A stretch of 10,547 nucleotides of DNA from an uncultured Anaerolineales bacterium. Lineage in GTDB: Bacteria; Chloroflexota; Anaerolineae; Anaerolineales; Villigracilaceae. The notes beneath the pieces were generated by a model. That model saw nothing but the letters and a program-made list of their open reading frames with translations, had not been told where the DNA came from and did no database searches. The stretch lies in the NCBI GenBank assembly GCA_937928015.1, contig CALFXA010000046.1, positions 1-10,547 of the forward strand. Direction: 5' to 3'. Both the position numbers and the translations under genes were made by a program. Below are positions 5,746 through 10,547 of the stretch, one piece after another (the stretch's first letter is position 1; every line of letters begins with the position of its first letter).

Positions 5746-5758
5746 CGCTATGAGAAAG

Positions 5759-5790
5759 AAAAGAGGAAAGGTGTTTACCTTTCCTCTTTT
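5759..5790. terminator. Terminator of the Na+-pump operon, symmetrical on both strands
   Basis: AAAAGAGGAAAGGT (5759-5772) and ACCTTTCCTCTTTT (5777-5790) form a perfect 14-bp stem with a GTTT loop. On the minus strand it lies about 50 bases past the beta-subunit stop and ends in a T-rich run, so it should end the operon there. The T run on the + strand would back up the preceding terminator. The remaining bases 5791-5842 show nothing else. Confidence 0.85.
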
Positions 5791-5842
5791 GGTATAGACT
5801 TGTCGCTACTGGTTAGAAACGCGTATTTACTTTAATGCCAGA

Positions 5843-6973
5843 TTACACGAGCTTGCTGACGATTGCCAGCAGGATTCCGCCCGCCATGACCGAGCCAAGC
5901 TGACCTGCGGTATTGGCGCCCATGGCATGCATCAGGATGAAGTTGTCGGGGTCCTCTTCGGAAGCCATCTTGGCGGCCAGGCGTCCCGCCATGGGAAAGG
6001 CGGAGATGCCCGAGGCGCCGATGAGCGGATTGATCTTCCCGCCGCTCAGGAAGCACATCAACTTGCCGAAGAGCAGGCCCGCCACGGTATCGAGGGCGAA
6101 GGCCAGCAGACCCAACAGCATGATCTGCAGGGTGGCCCAATTCAGGAAGGCGGAGGCGGTCATGGTCGAGCCGACGGCCAGGCCGAGGAACAAGGTGGCA
6201 ATGTTGATGATCTCGTTCTCGGCAGCCTTGCTTAAACGTCCGACCACGCCTGAGACCTTGAGCAGGTTGCCGAGCATCAGCATGGAAATGAGCGGCGTCG
6301 CCTCGGGGACCAGCAGGCCGACCGCCAGGGTCAGTACGATGGGAAATGCCACCAGTGTGGTTTGCGAGATCGGCTTGGGCGCGTACTCCATGCGGATGAG
6401 GCGTTCTTTTTTTGTGGTGAGCAATCTCATCAGCGGCGGCTGGATGATCGGGATTAGGCTCATGTACGAGTACGCCGCCACCGCGATGGGCGCGAGCAAC
6501 TCAGGCGCAAGTTTCGACGCCACGAAGATTGAGGTCGGGCCATCGATGGCGCCGATTACGCCGATGGACGCGGCCTGGTTGAGCGGGAAGCCTAGCAGGA
6601 TGGCGAGGATCAACGTGCCGAAGATGCCGAACTGTCCCGCCGCGCCGAGTAGCACCATGCGCGGTTGAGAAAGCAATGGGCTGAAATCGATCATCGCGCC
6701 CACGCCGATGAAGATCAATAATGGGAACAACTCGGTCTTGATGCCTGCGTCATAGATGACCTTCATCATGCCGTCGGCGTTGGCGGTCAGACCCGAGAGC
6801 GGGATGTTGGCCAGGATGCAGCCGAAGCCGATGGGCAGCAACAGGACGGGCTCATATTCCTTGGCGACAGCCAGATAGACCAGCACCAGGCCCGCGAGGA
6901 TCATCACCGCATTGCCAAGCGTGAAGTTCGTCAATCCTTTGGTGAGTTCGGGAAGCAGGGCGCCTAGATCCAT
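5843..6973 (-). CDS. mmdB: Na+-translocating decarboxylase beta subunit (carboxybiotin decarboxylase, OadB/MmdB/GcdB family)
   Basis: This 376-residue polytopic membrane protein decarboxylates carboxybiotin and couples the reaction to Na+ export. Family hallmarks are dense. KEYEPVLLLPIGFG (residues 38-51) is followed by IGAIDGPTSIF with Asp144, the counterpart of the essential Na+-pathway aspartate. AAYSYMSLIPIIQPP comes next, then LTTKKER, the INPLIGASGISAFPMAGR segment (314-331), and MHAMGANTAGQLGSVMAGG near the C-terminus. The length is normal for the family and nothing looks truncated. Its ATG lies inside the end of the biotin-carrier gene (10-base overlap), indicating translational coupling. 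It is the last gene of the operon. The methylmalonyl-CoA assignment comes from the alpha subunit, because beta subunits of oxaloacetate and glutaconyl-CoA pumps look alike. Confidence 0.95.
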   Translation of the reverse strand: MDLGALLPELTKGLTNFTLGNAVMILAGLVLVYLAVAKEYEPVLLLPIGFGCILANIPLSGLTANADGMMKVIYDAGIKTELFPLLIFIGVGAMIDFSPLLSQPRMVLLGAAGQFGIFGTLILAILLGFPLNQAASIGVIGAIDGPTSIFVASKLAPELLAPIAVAAYSYMSLIPIIQPPLMRLLTTKKERLIRMEYAPKPISQTTLVAFPIVLTLAVGLLVPEATPLISMLMLGNLLKVSGVVGRLSKAAENEIINIATLFLGLAVGSTMTASAFLNWATLQIMLLGLLAFALDTVAGLLFGKLMCFLSGGKINPLIGASGISAFPMAGRLAAKMASEEDPDNFILMHAMGANTAGQLGSVMAGGILLAIVSKLV

Positions 6974-7401
6974 GCCGCCTCGCCTGCTTCGGCAAAGCGG
7001 ATCAGCGCCTGTTTGTGCGCCACGCTCTGTCCAGCACTGACCAGCACCTCGCCAACCACGCCCGAGCGCACAGCGCGGATGCTGTTCTTCATCTTCATGG
7101 CTTCGATGATCAACACGACATGCCCCGTCTCGATTTTTTCGCCAGGCTTGACGAAGACCTCGGTGACGGTGCCGGGCAGCGGCGCGACCAGGTCGTTACC
7201 GCTCATGTGCTGGCTGGCCGAACCGACGGGCAATCCTGCTCCAGTGGGTCGCGCGGCCTCTTTCTGGACCGTGGGCTGGGTTCCGTTTTCTGGTTGAACT
7301 TCGAAGGTCTGACCGTCCACTCGCGCTACGACGGGCCGCGCGTTGATATCCTCGATCTCCACTTCGAACGTCTGGTTCTCAACTTTGACTTGATATTTCA
7401 T
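6964..7401 (-). CDS. mmdC: Biotin carboxyl carrier subunit of the Na+ pump decarboxylase
   Basis: This 145-residue biotin carrier has an N-terminal beta-rich part (MKYQVKVENQTFEVEIEDI and VVARVDGQTFEVQPE). A linker of about 25 residues (42-68) is shorter and less Pro/Ala-rich than in many homologues. The C-terminal biotinyl domain (70-137) contains the EAMKMKN motif, with Lys103 as the biotinylated residue. APLPGTVTEVFVKPGEKI and SGVVGEVLVSAGQSV form the two halves of the flattened barrel. It shuttles the carboxyl group from the soluble carboxyltransferase to the membrane beta subunit. The ATG at 7401 has AGAGGT upstream. Its end overlaps the beta-subunit start. A 49-base gap to the preceding small membrane subunit holds a short hairpin. 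Confidence 0.95.
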   Translation of the reverse strand: MKYQVKVENQTFEVEIEDINARPVVARVDGQTFEVQPENGTQPTVQKEAARPTGAGLPVGSASQHMSGNDLVAPLPGTVTEVFVKPGEKIETGHVVLIIEAMKMKNSIRAVRSGVVGEVLVSAGQSVAHKQALIRFAEAGEAAWI

Positions 7402-7450
7402 GCTTCATACCTCTTTGCGAAACGCGGACCGAAATCCGCAATTCACCAAA

Positions 7451-7780
7451 CTAACGGTGATTGCCTTTTTCCACCAACTGGCGTGAGCGCAATCCCAACT
7501 GCCAGGCCGAGACCAACGAAGTGGGCGGCGGCGGCAGCGGGTGAGCGGTGGAGACCTGTTGCTCGGCAATTGCCAGAACCACGGCCGCCGCCGCGGCGCG
7601 GGCTTTGAGTCCGTTATCCACGGTGGGAGCAGCTTCGGGCGTGGACTCTTCGCCAGAGTCCTTTTCCTTGATGAGGCTCGTCATCAGCGACATGAGTCCC
7701 CACAGCACGATGATCGCTCCGAAGACCAGTCCCATCCCGACCGCGGTGATCTGTAAACTGAGAATTAAGTCATTAGCCAT
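7451..7780 (-). CDS. mmdD: Na+ pump decarboxylase gamma/delta subunit (OadG/MmdD family membrane anchor)
   Basis: This 109-residue protein has one N-terminal transmembrane helix (about 6-33, in a LQITAVGMGLVFGAIIVLWGL context, GMGLVF being typical of the family). An acidic linker (KEKDSGEESTPEAAP) leads to an Ala-rich helix, AAAAAVVLAIAEQQ, a PLPPPPTS turn, and a C-terminal WQLGLRSRQL segment. Members of this family anchor and assemble the complex. The OadG His/metal motif is not evident. I place the start at 7780 (MANDLILSLQ), where the helix begins as in homologues and an AAAGAG ribosome site lies five bases upstream. An ATG at 7810, three bases after the carboxyltransferase stop, would add ten polar residues without a ribosome site. 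The position between alpha and carrier genes matches mmdADCB. Confidence 0.82.
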   Translation of the reverse strand: MANDLILSLQITAVGMGLVFGAIIVLWGLMSLMTSLIKEKDSGEESTPEAAPTVDNGLKARAAAAAVVLAIAEQQVSTAHPLPPPPTSLVSAWQLGLRSRQLVEKGNHR

Positions 7781-7813
7781 AGTGTCTCTTTGTGTGACCT
7801 GGGTGGCCATCGA

Positions 7814-9364
7814 CTATACAGGGATGTTCCCGTGCTTGCGCGGCGGGGCGGGGGCGAACTTGTCGCGCAGGGCAGAGAGCGCAGCGATGATCTTGGGTCG
7901 GCTTTCGCGCGGTTCGATGATGTCGTCCACGTCGCCGGTGCCCGCGGCATAGTACGGATTATTGAAACGCGCGCGGTAGTCGTCGGCCAGACGTTTGCGC
8001 TCGGCGGCGGGGTCGGCGGCGGCATCGATCTGTTTCTTGAATAGAATGTTGGCCGCGCCTTCCGCACCCAGCACGGCGATTTCCGCCGAGGGCCAGGCGT
8101 AAGTCACATCGGTGCCCAGGTACTTGCTGGACATGACCACGTATGCGCCGCCATAGGCTTTGCGCGTGATGACCGTGACCTTGGGCACGGTGGCCTCGGA
8201 ATAGGCATACAGCAGTTTCGCGCCGTGGCGGATGATGCCGCCGTGTTCCTGCGCCACGCCGGGCAGGAAGCCAGGTGAGTCGACGAAGGTGACCAGCGGT
8301 ACGTTGAAGCAGTCGCACATGCGCACGAAGCGCGTCATCTTGTCAGAGGCGTCGATGTCGATCACGCCCGCCATGACGGCAGGTTCCTGCGCCACCACGC
8401 CCACGCTATGTCCGCCGATGCGCGCCAGGCCCACGATGGCATTGCGCGCCCAGTTGGGCTGGATTTCGAGGAAGGAGCCCTTGTCGACGATGGACTCGAT
8501 CACCTGATGCATGATGTAGGGCTCAGTGGGGTCGAGCGGGACGATGTGATTGAGGTGCTCGTCCATGCGCATCGGGTCGTCGGTGGGCGACACGAATTGC
8601 GGATTTTCCACATTGTTGGAGGGCAGATACGAGAGGAACTTGCGGACCAGGTCAAGCGCCTCGGCCTCGGAGTGAGCCGCCAGATGCGCCACGCCGCTGA
8701 CCGACATGTGTACATCCGTGCCACCCAGGGCCTCGGCGTTGATGATCTCGCCCGTCACGGCCTTGATCACTTCGGGGCCCGTCAAGAACATGAAGGATTG
8801 CTTCTCGACCATGATGATCAAGTCTTGCAGGGCGGGGGAATAGGCCGCGCCGCCCGCGCAGGGTCCAAGCATGACGCTGATCTGCGGGACGACGCCCGAG
8901 TATTGCGCGTTGCGGCGGAAGATCTCGGCGTATGCGCCCAGGGCCTTGACGCCTTCCTGAATGCGCGCGCCGCCCGAGTCGAGCAGGCCGATGCAGGGGA
9001 CGCCGTTGCGCATGGCCAGGTCCATCACGCGACAGATCTTGTGAGATTGCATCTCGCTCAAGGTGCCGCCATAGATGGTGAAGTCTTGCGCGTAGACATA
9101 TACTGTGCGGCCGTCGATCTGACCGTACCCTGTCACCACACCGTCTCCGAGGAAGGCCTCAGCAGCCAGCCCCAGCTCGTCCACAGGACTGGTGATGAAG
9201 GGCTCGATCTCGTTGAAGGTGCCAGAGTCAAGCAACGCCAGGATGCGTTCCCTGGCGGTCTGTTTGCCCTTGGCATGTTGCTTCTCGATGCGGTCCCTGC
9301 CCCCGCCTTCGAGGGCTTTGGCGCGCATCTTGCGCAGTTCAAGAATTCTGGGATCTTCTTGCAT
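7814..9364 (-). CDS. mmdA: Methylmalonyl-CoA decarboxylase carboxyltransferase (alpha) subunit, PccB/MmdA family
   Basis: This 516-residue soluble carboxyltransferase has the two crotonase-type halves of the PccB/MmdA family. In the N half, YAQDFTIYGGTLSE, LLDSGGARIQEGV and MLGPCAGGAAYSPAL (166-180) form the acyl-CoA site and first oxyanion hole. In the C half, VDSPGFLPGVAQEHGGIIRHGAK and ITRKAYGGAYVVMSSK (399-414) form the second. It ends with the family signature KHGNIPV. The length and lack of a fused biotin domain fit MmdA (about 510 residues) better than glutaconyl-CoA decarboxylase alpha (longer) or oxaloacetate decarboxylase alpha (a different fold). The residue of the YGGAY-x-VM motif that tunes acyl size in PCC/ACC beta subunits is Val409 here. 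The ATG at 9364 has AAGGAAGG upstream. It leads the operon, behind a Crp/Fnr-type dyad. A propionyl-CoA carboxylase beta role is possible but less likely, given the linked membrane pump. Confidence 0.92.
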   Translation of the reverse strand: MQEDPRILELRKMRAKALEGGGRDRIEKQHAKGKQTARERILALLDSGTFNEIEPFITSPVDELGLAAEAFLGDGVVTGYGQIDGRTVYVYAQDFTIYGGTLSEMQSHKICRVMDLAMRNGVPCIGLLDSGGARIQEGVKALGAYAEIFRRNAQYSGVVPQISVMLGPCAGGAAYSPALQDLIIMVEKQSFMFLTGPEVIKAVTGEIINAEALGGTDVHMSVSGVAHLAAHSEAEALDLVRKFLSYLPSNNVENPQFVSPTDDPMRMDEHLNHIVPLDPTEPYIMHQVIESIVDKGSFLEIQPNWARNAIVGLARIGGHSVGVVAQEPAVMAGVIDIDASDKMTRFVRMCDCFNVPLVTFVDSPGFLPGVAQEHGGIIRHGAKLLYAYSEATVPKVTVITRKAYGGAYVVMSSKYLGTDVTYAWPSAEIAVLGAEGAANILFKKQIDAAADPAAERKRLADDYRARFNNPYYAAGTGDVDDIIEPRESRPKIIAALSALRDKFAPAPPRKHGNIPV

Positions 9365-9379
9365 AAAGTGCCTTCCTTT

Positions 9380-9397
9380 TTGTGATAATAGTCACAA
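9380..9397. promoter_or_regulatory. Perfect Crp/Fnr-type dyad upstream of mmdA
   Basis: TTGTGATAATAGTCACAA is a perfect 6+6 palindrome with a six-base spacer. It matches the TGTGA-N6-TCACA consensus recognised by Crp-type regulators. It sits 16-33 bases upstream of the mmdA start codon and overlaps or lies just downstream of the predicted transcription start, so repression is more likely than activation. The regulator gene is not in the window. Confidence 0.6.
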
Positions 9398-9402
9398 GAA
9401 GG

Positions 9403-9431
9403 AGTTTAACATAGCCTGTCTGACAAGCCAA
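9403..9431 (-). promoter_or_regulatory. Possible promoter of the mmdADCB operon
   Basis: On the minus strand TTGGCT (9431-9426) and TAAACT (9408-9403) are 17 bases apart, each matching the sigma-70 consensus at four of six positions. Transcription would begin near 9396, inside the TTGTGA dyad. An alternative -10, TATTAT, lies within the dyad itself but lacks a good -35. Either way the dyad would overlap the polymerase footprint. Confidence 0.35.
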
Positions 9432-9470
9432 TGACGGAAGGCATACGGCAGGGGATGTATTAAGGCACTG

Positions 9471-9505
9471 AAAAATAATCAGGCAGGATTCTCTTCTCCT
9501 GCCTG
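9471..9505 (-). terminator. Rho-independent terminator after the M24 peptidase gene
   Basis: CAGGCAGGA (9480-9488) pairs perfectly with TCCTGCCTG (9497-9505) around an eight-base loop. On the minus strand the stem is followed by ATTATTTTT. It separates the peptidase transcript from the pump operon, supporting independent promoters for the two. Confidence 0.85.
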
Positions 9506-9566
9506 GCCGTTAGCCTGATTCCGTTGATTGATAACGCAGCTACCTTGAGCGGGGCCCGTTAAGAAT

Positions 9567-10547
9567 TCACCGTTTAACCAATACAATCTCCGATTGATAT
9601 TTTCCTAAATACTCTGCACCATTTTCCGTAATGACCACGTCCTCTTCGAGGCCGAGGTAGCCGTAGCTAGGCACGGCCAGCCCTGGCTCGATGGTGAAGA
9701 CCTGGTCGACTTCCAGTTTCAGGTTGGGCGAGTCGCCGTATTTCTCCCATAGCGGACCCAGCAAGGCGCCGCCGTCATGGGCCACGCGGCCGAGTTGGTG
9801 ACCGAGCGCGTAGGGGTAGCTGGGATAGCCCGCGCCCGTGACGATCTCGCGCGCGATGACGTCGATGGTGTTGCCCGTCACGCCTGCGCGCATGGCGGCG
9901 CGCGCCTTTTCGATGGCGGTGCGGATGGTGAGGAATCCGCGTTGAACCTCGACGGGTGCCTCCGTCTCACCTTCGCGCAGCAGATAGACCACGCGCTGAA
10001 TATCGGAGCAGTAGTCCTCGTATTTGACGCCGAAGTCGAAGTGCAGGAGGTGTCCACGTTCGAGGCGGATATTGGTCGGGCCGCTGTGGCCGACGGGGGA
10101 GTTAGGTCCGCTATTGACGGCGGGACAATTCTCGGCAGGCCAGGCCAATTCCAGTCCGCGCGCGCGGACCTGGGCCTGCATAAAGTCAGCTACCTCCAAC
10201 TCGGTCATGCCAATTTGAAGGTAATCGAAGGTCTGTTGAAAGATCTCGTCGGTGATGCGCACGGCCTCGCGGATGCGGGCCAACTCTGCGGGGGTCTTGC
10301 GTCCGCGCAGGGAATTGATGATCGGTTCGGCGCTGACCAGTCGGTCGGCGTAGGGCGTGCCTGCCAGGTGCTCGCGCAGCATCTCGTACATGGCGTGGGT
10401 TAACCCGTCCGCATGGACGTTGTTGCGCGAGGTGTTGACGGCGATGGTCTGTGGGTCGAGGCGGAGGATGATCTCGCGCAGCAGGTCGCGCACAGCAGTG
10501 TCGTAGCCGAGGATGGGGTCGTATACGCCCAGGCGTTCGAGCGATTC
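9567..10547 (-). CDS. M24-family metallopeptidase, Xaa-Pro peptidase-like (partial, N-terminus outside window)
   Basis: 326 residues are visible and the frame is open through the right edge, so the true start lies outside. A GTG at 10493 is internal, because in-frame sequence ESLERLGVYDPILGYDT continues upstream of it. The C-terminal pita-bread domain begins near KTPAELARIREAV. Metal ligands can be assigned by motif, in fragment numbering: Asp171 in LLHFDFG, Asp182 in YCSDIQRVVY, His250 in ALGHQLGRVAHD, Glu287 in FTIEPGL and Glu302 in GLEEDVVIT. The enzyme should be a cytosolic dimetal peptidase of the aminopeptidase P/prolidase group. The usual GHGxG...HE segment reads GHQLGRVAHD, a variant that may mark a distinct subfamily or altered substrate. 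It is followed by its own terminator. Confidence 0.88.
   Translation of the reverse strand, partial: ESLERLGVYDPILGYDTAVRDLLREIILRLDPQTIAVNTSRNNVHADGLTHAMYEMLREHLAGTPYADRLVSAEPIINSLRGRKTPAELARIREAVRITDEIFQQTFDYLQIGMTELEVADFMQAQVRARGLELAWPAENCPAVNSGPNSPVGHSGPTNIRLERGHLLHFDFGVKYEDYCSDIQRVVYLLREGETEAPVEVQRGFLTIRTAIEKARAAMRAGVTGNTIDVIAREIVTGAGYPSYPYALGHQLGRVAHDGGALLGPLWEKYGDSPNLKLEVDQVFTIEPGLAVPSYGYLGLEEDVVITENGAEYLGKYQSEIVLVKR

Noticed and set aside
8408..9385. Long + strand open frame (325 codons) opposite mmdA
   Set aside because: It is antisense to a clear carboxyltransferase gene in GC-rich sequence. Its translation is rich in His, Asp, Arg and Val without motifs, as expected for a shadow frame.
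9777..10403. + strand open frame of 208 codons opposite the M24 peptidase
   Set aside because: Shadow of a well-supported gene. No motif or ribosome site of its own.

Overview
The window reads like a chromosomal segment of a Chloroflexota bacterium, probably Anaerolineae. This is inferred from moderately GC-rich coding sequence, a TPR-plus-membrane protein style common in that class, a two-S1-domain protein with a charged tail, an SCP2-type thiolase, and a sodium-pump decarboxylase set in mmdA-D-C-B order. No taxonomic marker gene is present, so the assignment is tentative. There is no mobile element, CRISPR array, tRNA or rRNA that I can see.

Layout. 1-1657 (+): the tail of an adenylate-forming acyl ligase, a TPR/membrane protein and a rhomboid protease, tightly spaced and ending at a two-way terminator (about 1674-1708). 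1730-4340 (-): three separately promoted genes, a thiolase, a PilZ-domain protein and a two-S1-domain RNA-binding protein. Each is preceded or followed by clear signals: a strong terminator at 3146-3177, a dyad upstream of the PilZ promoter, and a long inverted repeat that contains the -35 element of the S1-gene promoter. 4475-5484 (+): a lipoprotein and an HExxH putative metallopeptidase, two bases apart.

5485-5842 holds no convincing protein gene. It does contain a coherent set of nested RNA helices closed by a Rho-independent terminator on the + strand, which I propose as a stand-alone structured RNA. A second hairpin ends the opposing operon.

5843-9364 (-): a four-gene operon for a biotin-dependent, Na+-translocating decarboxylase of the methylmalonyl-CoA type: carboxyltransferase, small membrane anchor, biotin carrier, membrane carboxybiotin decarboxylase. 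Together these would decarboxylate (R)- or (S)-methylmalonyl-CoA to propionyl-CoA, move CO2 through biotin and export Na+. A perfect TTGTGA-N6-TCACAA dyad lies just upstream, suggesting Crp/Fnr-family control. 9567-10547 (-): an M24-family (Xaa-Pro peptidase-like) gene running off the right edge, separated from the pump operon by its own terminator.
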